NCBI RefSeq assembly: GCF_003367475.1
Contig: NZ_QRHA01000002.1
Location: forward strand, 124,001-188,000
Length of the DNA: 64,000 nucleotides
Source: Alteromonas aestuariivivens
GTDB lineage: Bacteria; Pseudomonadota; Gammaproteobacteria; Enterobacterales; Alteromonadaceae
Direction of reading: 5' to 3'
The translations under genes and the position numbers were made by a program. Of the stretch, positions 44,704-53,138 are shown piece by piece. Every line of letters starts with the position of its first letter. Positions within the stretch are counted from its first letter, which is position 1. A model generated the notes under the pieces. It was given only the letters and a program-made list of their open reading frames with translations. It was not told the DNA's origin and did not search any database.

Positions 44704-45203
44704 TGGCTCTACATCACATTTTAATTAGTGTTGGTTCCAACATCGAACGCAGTAAACACGTCCGCCTTGCCAGATTGGCACTGGAACTGCATTTTGAATC
44801 TGTGAAGTGCTCGTCGGTTTACGAAAGTGAAGCGGTTGGCTTTCACGGGGAGGCGTTTTACAACCTGGTGGTTGAAGCGCAAACATCGCTGTCAGTAGAA
44901 AAGGTGTGTGAGATTCTCAAACAAATCGAGGCACAAAATGGCCGCCGCAAAAGTGACAAGAAGTTTTCTTCTCGCACATTGGACCTGGATCTATTAACCT
45001 ACGATTGTGCGGTAATTGAGCAACCTGTTGTTTTACCGAGAGAAGAAATCCTAACCAATGCCTTTGTGCTTTGGCCTCTGGCTGAGTTGGTGCCGAATAA
45101 TATTCATCCAATTGTAAAACAAACTTACAGGGATCTATGGCACTCTTTCGACCAAACCGCACAAAATCTGTGGCCGATCAAATTTGCATGGAATGAAGGT
45201 TAA
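44703..45203 (+). CDS. folK: 6-hydroxymethyl-7,8-dihydropterin pyrophosphokinase
   Basis: HPPK passes pyrophosphate from ATP to the product of FolB. The 166-residue product begins with LISVGSNIER (GSN motif), has SSVYESEAVGFHGEAFYNLV, and the signature RTLDLDLLTYD with the metal-binding Asp pair. The QNGRRKSDKKFSSR stretch replaces the usual Gly-Arg-x-Arg segment with similar spacing. It overlaps folB and is followed after 3 bases by uppP, making a three-gene unit. Confidence 0.94.
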   Translation: MALHHILISVGSNIERSKHVRLARLALELHFESVKCSSVYESEAVGFHGEAFYNLVVEAQTSLSVEKVCEILKQIEAQNGRRKSDKKFSSRTLDLDLLTYDCAVIEQPVVLPREEILTNAFVLWPLAELVPNNIHPIVKQTYRDLWHSFDQTAQNLWPIKFAWNEG

Positions 45204-45206
45204 AGG

Positions 45207-46007
45207 ATGACGTTATTTGAAATAGTTGTACTCGCCATAATCCAGGGGATTACGGAATTTTTGCCTATCAGCAGTTCTGCCCATTTGTTGTTGCCTGCGG
45301 AACTGCTAGGGTGGGCAAGCCAGGGTCTGGCATTTGATGTTGCCGTGCATGTGGGCAGTTTATTGGCGGTAATGATCTATTTTCGGCGCGACATTCTGCA
45401 GATGGCATCGGCCTGGTTGAGTCACGGCTTTAGCCGAGAGCAAACAGTCGACAGCCGCTTGGCTTGGTGGGTGATACTCGCTACTCTGCCTGCCATCGCT
45501 GCCGGTTTTGTTTTTGAAGAATACATCGAACTGTATGCGCGCACGGCGTCTGTCATTGCAATCACCACAATCGGTTTTGGCCTGTTACTTTGGTACGCTG
45601 ACGCAGGGGCCAAACATACCCAGAAACTGGATACACTAACGGCCCGGCAGGCATTGCTTATTGGTATAGCGCAGGTATTTGCCCTAATTCCGGGTACCAG
45701 TCGCTCCGGGATCACCATGACTGCCGGTTTGATGCTGGGGCTCGACAGAGAAAGCTGCGCTCGCTTTTCGTTTTTGCTCTCCATTCCTATTATTCTGGGC
45801 GCGGGCAGCCTGGCGACAATGGAACTACTCGAGTCCACCGCGCCGGTAGACTGGTCGGCACTTGGTATGGGCGCTGCCTTCTCCTTTGTCAGCGCTTATT
45901 TATGTATTTACCTGTTTCTAAGCTGGATTTCCCGAATTGGAATGTTTCCATTTGTTGTTTATCGCCTGGCTTTAGGGGCTATACTGCTTTGGTTTATTTT
46001 CACTTAG
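45207..46007 (+). CDS. uppP: Undecaprenyl-diphosphate phosphatase (BacA family)
   Basis: UppP recycles undecaprenyl diphosphate to the monophosphate carrier for cell-wall synthesis and confers bacitracin tolerance. The 266-residue membrane protein has the two family motifs: QGITEFLPISSSAHLLL near the N-terminus, with the catalytic Glu and Ser, and the second repeat IPGTSRSGITMTAG. About eight hydrophobic segments are present. It begins 3 bases after folK. Confidence 0.96.
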   Translation: MTLFEIVVLAIIQGITEFLPISSSAHLLLPAELLGWASQGLAFDVAVHVGSLLAVMIYFRRDILQMASAWLSHGFSREQTVDSRLAWWVILATLPAIAAGFVFEEYIELYARTASVIAITTIGFGLLLWYADAGAKHTQKLDTLTARQALLIGIAQVFALIPGTSRSGITMTAGLMLGLDRESCARFSFLLSIPIILGAGSLATMELLESTAPVDWSALGMGAAFSFVSAYLCIYLFLSWISRIGMFPFVVYRLALGAILLWFIFT

Positions 46008-46034
46008 CAATGTGACAACAATTGGAGGTTTGCC

Positions 46035-46403
46035 ATGTCAGAAACCATTTTTACCAAGATTATCAACCGGGAAATTCCCGCAGACATTCTCTTTGAAGAT
46101 GAACTGTGTCTTGCCTTCAGGGATGTTAACCCTCAGGCCCCAATTCACTTTCTTGTAATACCGAAAAAAGCCATTGCTACAATCAATGACATTACTGAGG
46201 CTGACCGTGAAGTGGTTGGCCATCTCAGTTGGGTTGCGGCAAGAGTTGCTGCGGAACTGGGGGTCGCGGATGAAGGTTACAGAACCGTGATGAACTGCAA
46301 TGAATTTGGCGGACAGTCGGTTTATCACATCCACCTTCACGTGCTGGCCGGTAAGGTATTGGGCTGGCCGCCTTATGCCAGTAAACCTAAAAACCTTGAA
46401 TGA
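46035..46403 (+). CDS. hinT: HIT-family purine nucleoside phosphoramidase (HinT-like)
   Basis: This 122-residue histidine-triad protein hydrolyses nucleoside phosphoramidates such as AMP-lysine. It shows IINREIPADILFEDE near the N-terminus and the nucleotide-binding triad HIHLHVLAG near the C-terminus, both characteristic of HinT. Length matches the family. GGAGG lies before the ATG. It is 27 bases after uppP and the unit ends at a strong terminator. Confidence 0.94.
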   Translation: MSETIFTKIINREIPADILFEDELCLAFRDVNPQAPIHFLVIPKKAIATINDITEADREVVGHLSWVAARVAAELGVADEGYRTVMNCNEFGGQSVYHIHLHVLAGKVLGWPPYASKPKNLE

Positions 46404-46411
46404 TTTGTGTT

Positions 46412-46435
46412 GGGGCCCAATGAGGGCCCCTTTTT
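46412..46435 (+). terminator. Terminator after the HIT gene
   Basis: GGGGCCC pairs with GGGCCCC around AATGA, followed by TTTTT. Confidence 0.92.
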
Positions 46436-46447
46436 ATTGAGCGCAGA

Positions 46448-48151
46448 TTACAGGCCCAGTACGCTTTTACCCTGTTTAAAATCAATATCGACCGGAATGT
46501 CAGCTGCTTCCAGTTTGTTGAGATCCTGGGCTAATGCTTCGCCGATTGTGCCTTTATTCGCAACAAGTTCTGCCACGCCTTCATAATCACCGTCGCCCTG
46601 TAAGGTTAAGATCAGCTGTGAGAGTGAATTCACGGCAGCGTCCATTTGCTCCATATTAACGCTGTAGTACCCCTGAGTGTCTTTTTCAAACGCGCCCATT
46701 TCCTGGAAGTAATTAAAGCGAATCATATTGGCTCTTCCGTGTGCGCTTGAAGCACCAAATCGCACAGAGCGAAATATTCCAGCCATAAAAGTCACATAAT
46801 AGTCCTCCAGGGTGCCCTGGCTGATTTCACCCTGTTGCAACAGGCTTCGAATCATGTAAAGCCCCAGTATGTCAGCTTTGCCTTCCTCCAGCGCAGAGGC
46901 GTGTTCCTTAAGCGCTGAGCGCACCGTGCCTGAACCATCCAGTGTGTTTTTGATCCCAAGTCCGTGTGCCACTTCATGAAACATGGTGTTGGCGAAAAAT
47001 GCGTCAAAAGTAACGTGCTGGCGCTGATCTTCGGCGATTAACTGTTGCGCGATAGGCAGCATTATGTGATCGAATTTGGCCTGCATGGCATTTTTCAGCT
47101 GTAGTCTTCGGGTACCTTTCTCCAGCTGAACCCGCTCATCATTGGGTAAGTTGATGGCAATGGTTTTGCTACCTGCATTGGAGTGACCAGCGTAATAGAT
47201 GACATCATAGGCGTTAAGGTCGGCGTCAGAACCCGGCATTTCAGCCTTGTATTTTTCATCAACCGGCAGGCCCTGTTGCAGAGCCGGTAAAAATTCTGCA
47301 TAACGAGCCAGTCGTTCGCTCCAGCTCTGGTCCTTTATCAAAACATAGGCTTCAAAGGCTGCCCGATAACCGAACATTTGATCCTCATAGGTTTCAATGG
47401 GGCCAATAATCAATTCTATCGGATTGGTTTTCATGTCCATCCAGGCCATGTCAGAGGCCAGGTAATCGTCAGTTAGTAAAGCCTCAGCGCGCAGTGTCAG
47501 ATATTCAGCGAAGCTGGCGTCCTCAGCCAATTCTGAAGCCTGGCGCAACAATTTGGCAACCTGGCTCAGCTGTTTCTCATAGGCCTTGGAATAGGGTTCC
47601 GAATAGAGCTTGCCCGTCTCGTCCCGCTTTACCACTGAGTAAAGACCGTTTTTGTCTGCAAATTCAGCTTTTTCGAATTCATCTTTGCTCAGGTCGTGAG
47701 GATAAAACTGAGCTCCTTCGAACTTTTCCGGGTAACCGGATAAAAAGGCTTTATCGCCGTTCAGACGGTCCCACGGACCATAGTTAATGCGGGCAAAGTG
47801 ACGCACCGCTTCGTTCGGCAGGTTGTTCAGGAAGCCTTCTTTGTCACCTGGAAAGGCCTGTTGCCAGAACAGGTCATCCATAATTTCAGCTGCATCGATT
47901 AGCAATCCGAGCATGGTTTTTTGATTGCTGCCCAGATGGCTCAAATCGCTGGTTAGTGTGACAGGCTGGTAGATCTCGAGTCGCTTGGTATCGATTAACA
48001 AGTTATTGGTGGATTGCCCGGCCGCTATCACAGGAGCGGGCTGTGCGGTGGTGTTTTGAGCATCTGTGTCAGGGGCTTTGCCGCAACCAGCCAGAGTAAA
48101 CAGGGTTAGGGTAGTGGCAAGCGATGCAGGGTAATTTGTTTTTATCTTCAT
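46448..48151 (-). CDS. M49-like (dipeptidyl-peptidase III-related) metallopeptidase lipoprotein
   Basis: This 567-residue lipoprotein has a lipobox LAGC (about residue 22) and an all-helical body. The zinc-site region reads TMFHEVAHGLG (HExxH) followed about 35 residues later by EEGKAD. This is the arrangement of bacterial proteins related to dipeptidyl-peptidase III, although classical M49 enzymes have HExxxH and EExxAE. It probably cleaves peptides at the periplasmic face of a membrane. The frame is open to 48286, but ATG 48151 begins the signal peptide. It is transcribed alone, convergent with the HIT gene. Confidence 0.8.
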   Translation of the reverse strand: MKIKTNYPASLATTLTLFTLAGCGKAPDTDAQNTTAQPAPVIAAGQSTNNLLIDTKRLEIYQPVTLTSDLSHLGSNQKTMLGLLIDAAEIMDDLFWQQAFPGDKEGFLNNLPNEAVRHFARINYGPWDRLNGDKAFLSGYPEKFEGAQFYPHDLSKDEFEKAEFADKNGLYSVVKRDETGKLYSEPYSKAYEKQLSQVAKLLRQASELAEDASFAEYLTLRAEALLTDDYLASDMAWMDMKTNPIELIIGPIETYEDQMFGYRAAFEAYVLIKDQSWSERLARYAEFLPALQQGLPVDEKYKAEMPGSDADLNAYDVIYYAGHSNAGSKTIAINLPNDERVQLEKGTRRLQLKNAMQAKFDHIMLPIAQQLIAEDQRQHVTFDAFFANTMFHEVAHGLGIKNTLDGSGTVRSALKEHASALEEGKADILGLYMIRSLLQQGEISQGTLEDYYVTFMAGIFRSVRFGASSAHGRANMIRFNYFQEMGAFEKDTQGYYSVNMEQMDAAVNSLSQLILTLQGDGDYEGVAELVANKGTIGEALAQDLNKLEAADIPVDIDFKQGKSVLGL

Positions 48152-48538
48152 TGGATTGGATCTTATTCTGTTGAAACGCCAGCCAGACAGGACGGTTGAT
48201 ACCAAACATTTCTGACCGGTGTTTCCATGGTCTGTTGAAAATAGCGTTAGCATAACCAAGCTATTGGTGGTTAGCCAGTTCAACATAATAGTGGGTGGTA
48301 TCCGGAATGAGTGATGATTACGGATTTATTCAGACGGGATGATAGGTATGAGCAGGCATTCAAAAAACCTATTTTGGTTAGGTGCAGTTTTGAACATTCG
48401 CTGTTATATTGGGTTGGTACGCAACCCGATGGGCGAAAACGTATAAAAAATAACATGATTCGGGATTAGAACCTTACATATTGCAGCAGCGGTTCACAGC
48501 TGCTTGAGTGCGGGGTTAATTTTTAAGGTAGTAGTACT
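48152..48538. other. 387-base divergent intergenic region
   Basis: This region separates the M49-like gene (-) from the HDOD gene (+). A small hairpin (GGGTTG with CAACCC, 48411-48427) is the only clear structure; it has no T-run and does not resemble a riboswitch I know. AAGGTAG before the HDOD start serves as its ribosome site. No convincing promoter pair or small gene was found. Confidence 0.4.
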
Positions 48539-49375
48539 ATGTCTACACAAAACGCGCTGCTCACAATACTGGTTGAGAAAATCAACAATGATACTCTGGT
48601 GTTGCCCACTTTACCGGCAATTGCCCTGAAGGTTCGCAAGGCGGCTGACAACCCGGATGTGAATCTGAATGAAATGGGTGATGTGATTGGGCAGGACCCT
48701 TCCCTGAGTGCGAGAATGATTAAAATCGCTAACAGTGCGTATATGGGGCGTTCGGTTAAGGTAAACTCCATTGGTCAGGCTGCTACCCGAATTGGATTAC
48801 GGCAAATAAAAAATATATCCACCGCATTGGCAATGGAGCAGCTGTTCGTTTCTAAAAATGAACTCGTTATCCAGTATATGAAGCGCGAATGGGAGAACAC
48901 GGTGAATGTGGTGGCCAATTCCATGGCAGCCCTGCAGATGTTCAAACAGCGCACCAAAAACCGTGATCTCAGCCTCGACACCATGACGCTGTCGGCACTC
49001 ATTCACAACATTGGTGTACTTCCCATTCTCACTGAAGCACAGCGGCACGAAGAAGTGTTTGCGAACCCGACTTTTCTGGAAGTGGCTATTGATAAGGTAT
49101 CCGGAAAACTAGGAGGGGTCATCATGCGTGAATGGGGGTTCGGCGATGCCTTCGTAAACATCGCAGAGAACTGGCGTAATCTGGCGGTGCTTCCGCAATC
49201 CCTGTCGTATGTGGATTTTGTGCGGATTGGCGCCGCGCTGTCTGGTCGTATGGACCATCAGAAAGACGCAGTATTCAACCTTGCCATTCAGCGTAATGCG
49301 CTGGAAAGTGTGCGGGATTTGACCTCTGACGAGTTTGTGGAAATGCGGGAATCGGCGAAGCAGATATTTGCCTGA
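48539..49375 (+). CDS. HDOD-domain signalling protein
   Basis: This 278-residue cytoplasmic protein is essentially one HDOD domain: LPTLPAIALKVRKAADNPD, IGQDPSLSARMIKIANSAYMG, and a helical core where the HD dyad is replaced by LIHNIG. HDOD proteins are non-catalytic relatives of HD phosphohydrolases, often wired into second-messenger and motility control. No receiver, GGDEF or EAL partner domain is fused. It is flanked by a terminator and appears monocistronic. Confidence 0.9.
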   Translation: MSTQNALLTILVEKINNDTLVLPTLPAIALKVRKAADNPDVNLNEMGDVIGQDPSLSARMIKIANSAYMGRSVKVNSIGQAATRIGLRQIKNISTALAMEQLFVSKNELVIQYMKREWENTVNVVANSMAALQMFKQRTKNRDLSLDTMTLSALIHNIGVLPILTEAQRHEEVFANPTFLEVAIDKVSGKLGGVIMREWGFGDAFVNIAENWRNLAVLPQSLSYVDFVRIGAALSGRMDHQKDAVFNLAIQRNALESVRDLTSDEFVEMRESAKQIFA

Positions 49376-49410
49376 TGCCAACGTAAGTTATTTGTCTGTC
49401 TCGACCTAAG

Positions 49411-49436
49411 AAAAACCGGCGTTAGCGCCGGTTTTT
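49411..49436. terminator. Bidirectional terminator between the HDOD gene and rdgC
   Basis: AAAAACCGGCG pairs perfectly with CGCCGGTTTTT around TTAG, with T-runs on both strands, lying between convergent genes. Confidence 0.92.
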
Positions 49437-49449
49437 CTTTGCCCGATTT

Positions 49450-50355
49450 CTATTCTTCGGTCAGTTTGAGTTCGGTGCGCAAATAGATCAGCAATTGACA
49501 CAGCTCTGCAGACATCAAAGCAAACTCCGCATCCAAGCGAGCCTCAACCTGATCCTTGGGGATGTCATCACATTCTTCTTTCAGTCGGTCTTTAAACTTC
49601 ACCCGTTTTATTGAGCCATCTTCGGCAATCACCGCGGTTAGTGAATCCTGATACTCAAAAGCCACTTTCTGAACCAGTTTACCGGCGTCCAGATGAAGTT
49701 TGATTTCGTCACTGTCTAAAGGTTGGTTTTTGCAGCGGATCACGCTTTCAAGCTCATCGGTAGATTTAAGCTCCGCTTCTTCCAGCAACTCAAGCTCTGC
49801 CGGAGCCTTGTCTGTTAGCCAGTGAGTCAGTTCGCTCTGCAGGCTTCGGCGGGCAAGGGGGACGACGGGCAGCGAGCCTATGGCCTTGCGCACCAGCGCG
49901 AGAAAGGCTTCTGCTTTGCCATCGGCGCTGGCATCTACTACTACCAGGTTGTCTTCAAGAGAGATGAAGCCGTGGGTAAAGGTATTTTTAGTAAACGCCT
50001 GGGGGAGCAACTGGAAAATGATTTCCTGTTTGATGTCGCTCTGTGATTTTTTGCTTACGGGAGAGCCGGTTTCCTGTTCTATCTGGGCTACCTTTTCTGC
50101 CAGTTCGGCATTGACAACGGCAGCGGGAAGGATTTTTTCCTGCTTTTTTACCGTGATCCAGATGCGATTGGCAATTTTGTGGAACATCGGGCCCTGTTTG
50201 CCCGCGATTGCGAACGGAGAGGCAAAACCCATCGTTGCAGTGTCCTGGTTTCCGCAAGGTCTGAAGCTGTGTTCTGACAGTGCGTTCTGCAAATCGTCGT
50301 CGTCAAGCGCTAAGGGCTGGGTAATCTGATAGGCTTTTATATTTTTAAACCACAT
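49450..50355 (-). CDS. rdgC: Recombination-associated protein RdgC
   Basis: RdgC is a ring-shaped nucleoid-associated DNA-binding protein that limits RecA action. The 301-residue product starts MWFKNIKAYQIT, has the GFASPFA segment and matches the family length (about 303). The gene is isolated between a terminator and the divergent-side end of a kinase gene. Confidence 0.96.
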   Translation of the reverse strand: MWFKNIKAYQITQPLALDDDDLQNALSEHSFRPCGNQDTATMGFASPFAIAGKQGPMFHKIANRIWITVKKQEKILPAAVVNAELAEKVAQIEQETGSPVSKKSQSDIKQEIIFQLLPQAFTKNTFTHGFISLEDNLVVVDASADGKAEAFLALVRKAIGSLPVVPLARRSLQSELTHWLTDKAPAELELLEEAELKSTDELESVIRCKNQPLDSDEIKLHLDAGKLVQKVAFEYQDSLTAVIAEDGSIKRVKFKDRLKEECDDIPKDQVEARLDAEFALMSAELCQLLIYLRTELKLTEE

Positions 50356-50452
50356 GGCCGGTATCGTAGTAAATTCAAATGGCCGGCAAGCGTATCAATC
50401 CCGGAGTCAGCGCGCAACGACGTTCTCGCCCATGCGTGGCAATTAGGGAGAT

Positions 50453-52183
50453 TCAGTGCCCGCGTTTTGGGAAACGTATGGTATAGGTGAGGCCCTGGCC
50501 AGGCTGGCTGTTAGCAACAATCCGCCCGCCCAGCGTCTGAGTGACCAGGTTGTACATAATATGGGTACCCAAACCGCTGCCGCCCTGGCCGCGTTTGGTG
50601 GTAAAAAAGGCGTCGAACAGGCGGTTCAGGTCTCGCTCATTAATACCTCGCCCGTCATCGGAATATTGCATCACAATGTGTTCATCTTCCTCGCTGACCT
50701 TGAGTTTGATATGGCCTTGCTGGTCGCTATCAAAGCCGTGATTCAGAGAGTTCATGATCATATTGGTGGTGATTTGGGCTATCACACCGGGTGCGCAACG
50801 AATTTCCAGCTCTTCAGGGCACTCAATTTCTACCTGGTGTCGGGCTTGCTTGAACGAGGGCTGAAGCGACTGGAGTATCTCGTGCAGGTAAGTATTCAGG
50901 TTAAACACCCGCTCGGCTTCGCTGGTCTGGTCAACGGCCACCTGCTTGAAACTGGCAATCAGTTCTGACGCGCGGTTGAGGTTAGAGAGTAACAATAGAG
51001 TGGATTGTTCCGCTTCCTCAATAAATGCAGCCATGGTTTTGTTGGTCAGGGATTTGTCGTTATAGGCTGAGCGAAGATTTTCCAGGCGCTCATGCAGGAA
51101 GCTGGCTGCGGTTACACTGACTCCTAATGGCGTATTCACGTCGTGGGCAATACCGGCTACCAGACCGCCAAGTGAAGCCATGCGTTCCGATTCGACTAAC
51201 TGATCCTTGGCCAGGCGCAGGTTTTCCATCGAATGGGCCAGTTCGGCATTTCGTTTACGCAGTTCATCTTCCACGTACTGGCGGTTTTCGTTTTCCTGGC
51301 GAAGCTCACGCTGATTGGCTATCAGCTCGTCTTTCTGTTGCTCCAGGTCGAGCATAATTTGCGACAACGAAGCGGTTTTCTTGGCCACTTCCTGTTCCAG
51401 AATCAGGTTTTGGTCGTCTAGCTTGCGATTGGCCTGGCGCAGTTTTTCCTGTGTACCGTGCAGTTTGTTTTGCGAATGAATGAGGTCATCAATTACCTGA
51501 TTATAGGAAATCTGTAACTGATGCAACTCGTTGTCGTCATGAATGGTAAGTTGAATTTTTGAATCTTCCGGGTGGTCCGGGTCGAAGCTGCTCATCTGTT
51601 CGGTGATTTCTGCCAGGGGCTCAGACAGCATGCGTCTGAAAGCGGTCATAAACAGAAACACCAGAAAGGCAGTTTTGATTATCGCGTTGCCAATCAGAAA
51701 GAAAACGCCAACTTCGATTCGCCCGAATATGATGTCAAAGTTGGAGTAAAGGGTCACGTCACCCACCTGGGAAGTGCGCCCGGAGAAGTCGAAAATCAGG
51801 GGGAAACTGTAGCCAAAAACCCCGCCGCTGTGGTCTTCCATCCGCCCTTCGTGAATTTGCGTTTGGGACTGGGGCATGGTTACACCATAGTCGGCAATAT
51901 AATCACCGTTTTCGTCTCTGATTTGCACGCCGGAAACTATCGGCACTTCCATCAGGCCACTGGCAATGGATTTCGCCTGTTCGTTGTTGAGTTCCCAAAT
52001 AGCCCGGGTGAGGCTTTCTGAAAAAGTGTTTTTTAGCGTTTGAAGTTCGCTTTCGATGTGGCTTTTGGTGCTCAGGTATTCGGTAAAAATCTGCCCGATG
52101 GTCACAATGAGAGTAAGTGCGAAGTAAACCGAAAGAACACGAGTCAACAGCTTTCGCGACAATCCAGTCTTTACGGCCCCCAT
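50453..52183 (-). CDS. Membrane sensor histidine kinase, no adjacent partner regulator
   Basis: This 576-residue kinase has an N-terminal membrane helix (about residues 15-35), a periplasmic sensor of about 130 residues, and a second helix (about 185-205). A HAMP-like linker and a long coiled coil (about 255-350) follow. A HisKA segment with the phospho-acceptor AHDVNTPLG and an HATPase domain with NMIMNSLNHGF, DDGRG and GSGLGTHI end the chain. The periplasmic part has a VQIRDENGDYIADYG segment but I cannot name the sensor class. No response regulator is next to it except divergent phoB, which has its own PhoR. Confidence 0.9.
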   Translation of the reverse strand: MGAVKTGLSRKLLTRVLSVYFALTLIVTIGQIFTEYLSTKSHIESELQTLKNTFSESLTRAIWELNNEQAKSIASGLMEVPIVSGVQIRDENGDYIADYGVTMPQSQTQIHEGRMEDHSGGVFGYSFPLIFDFSGRTSQVGDVTLYSNFDIIFGRIEVGVFFLIGNAIIKTAFLVFLFMTAFRRMLSEPLAEITEQMSSFDPDHPEDSKIQLTIHDDNELHQLQISYNQVIDDLIHSQNKLHGTQEKLRQANRKLDDQNLILEQEVAKKTASLSQIMLDLEQQKDELIANQRELRQENENRQYVEDELRKRNAELAHSMENLRLAKDQLVESERMASLGGLVAGIAHDVNTPLGVSVTAASFLHERLENLRSAYNDKSLTNKTMAAFIEEAEQSTLLLLSNLNRASELIASFKQVAVDQTSEAERVFNLNTYLHEILQSLQPSFKQARHQVEIECPEELEIRCAPGVIAQITTNMIMNSLNHGFDSDQQGHIKLKVSEEDEHIVMQYSDDGRGINERDLNRLFDAFFTTKRGQGGSGLGTHIMYNLVTQTLGGRIVANSQPGQGLTYTIRFPKRGH

Positions 52184-52295
52184 TGGTACTACACCTTGTA
52201 TCGTTTAAGTATTATCCAGTGCAAAGAATATTCGTAATACGAACAATAAACAAGGGTAAAGCGTAATTACAAGTGCCGGAATAACGGTCAAAAAC

Positions 52296-52351
52296 TTGAC
52301 ACTATACTGTAATCGTTTTAATAAAACTGTCACAGACCCAATGAATAATAA
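52296..52351 (+). promoter_or_regulatory. phoB promoter region with candidate Pho box
   Basis: TTTTAAT-AAAA-CTGTCAC (52316-52333) fits the 7-4-7 Pho-box layout with a perfect second unit (CTGTCAC) and a weak first one. TAATAA at 52346-52351 lies where a PhoB-dependent -10 would be. A separate sigma-70-like pair, TTGACA at 52296-52301 and TAATAA at 52319-52324 with 17-base spacing, overlaps the box. Basal and PhoB-activated promoters may therefore coexist. Confidence 0.55.
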
Positions 52352-52382
52352 CGGCGTTTTTAGTATGAGCAGGAAAAAGTCT

Positions 52383-53072
52383 ATGTCTCGAACGGTCTTG
52401 TTAGTGGAAGACGAAGCGCCGATCCGCGAAATGTTGAAGTTCATTCTGGAGCAGTCCGGATTCAACACGGTGGAAGCGGAAGATTACGACATTGCACAGA
52501 AAAAAATCTGTGAACCCTACCCGGATTTGATTTTGCTGGACTGGATGTTGCCGGGAGGCAGTGGCGTTCAGCTGGCAAAAAGTCTTAAGCAGCATGAGTT
52601 TACCCGTGATATTCCGGTTATTATGCTCACCGCCCGAGGCGAAGAAGACGACAAAATTCGGGGCCTGGATGCCGGTGCCGACGATTATGTCACCAAACCG
52701 TTTTCTCCCAAGGAGCTGGTGGCCCGTATTAAAGCGGTTATGCGCCGTGTCACTCCGACTTCAAGCGAAGAACCCATTGAGTTTAACGGCTTAAAGCTAG
52801 AGCCCATCTCCCATAGGGTGATGGCTAATAACGATTTGCTCGATATGGGTCCGACAGAATTCAAACTGCTGCATTTCTTTATGACCCATCCTGAGCGCGT
52901 GTACAGTCGTGAATCGCTTCTCGATAATGTGTGGGGCACCAATGTATATGTTGAAGATCGTACTGTGGATGTGCACATTCGCCGCCTGAGAAAGGCCATA
53001 TCCCCGCACGGTCATGATGCCATGATCCAGACGGTGCGTGGGGCAGGCTATCGGTTTTCAACCAAACTGTAG
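52383..53072 (+). CDS. phoB: Phosphate regulon response regulator PhoB
   Basis: PhoB is the OmpR-class activator of the phosphate regulon. The 229-residue product has a receiver domain with the acidic pocket (VEDE), phospho-acceptor Asp53 ([11 protein letters not shown]) and KPFSPKEL, then a winged-helix DNA-binding domain with [14 protein letters not shown] and [14 protein letters not shown] typical of PhoB. In-frame upstream Met codons (52296, 52365) exist; ATG 52383 has AGGA at 8 bases and starts at the normal distance from the first strand. phoR follows after 66 bases. A candidate Pho box upstream suggests autoregulation. Confidence 0.95.
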   Translation: MSRTVLLVEDEAPIREMLKFILEQSGFNTVEAEDYDIAQKKICEPYPDLILLDWMLPGGSGVQLAKSLKQHEFTRDIPVIMLTARGEEDDKIRGLDAGADDYVTKPFSPKELVARIKAVMRRVTPTSSEEPIEFNGLKLEPISHRVMANNDLLDMGPTEFKLLHFFMTHPERVYSRESLLDNVWGTNVYVEDRTVDVHIRRLRKAISPHGHDAMIQTVRGAGYRFSTKL

Positions 53073-53138
53073 TACTCTGTTTGCAGTGCGTTTATAGCGC
53101 AGATTGTATTTCACCCAGACCAACAGGTTTCCGGCAAC

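Noticed and set aside
48411..48427. Small hairpin upstream of the HDOD gene considered as a cyclic di-GMP riboswitch
   Set aside because: None of the conserved GEMM core sequences are present and only one short stem is visible.
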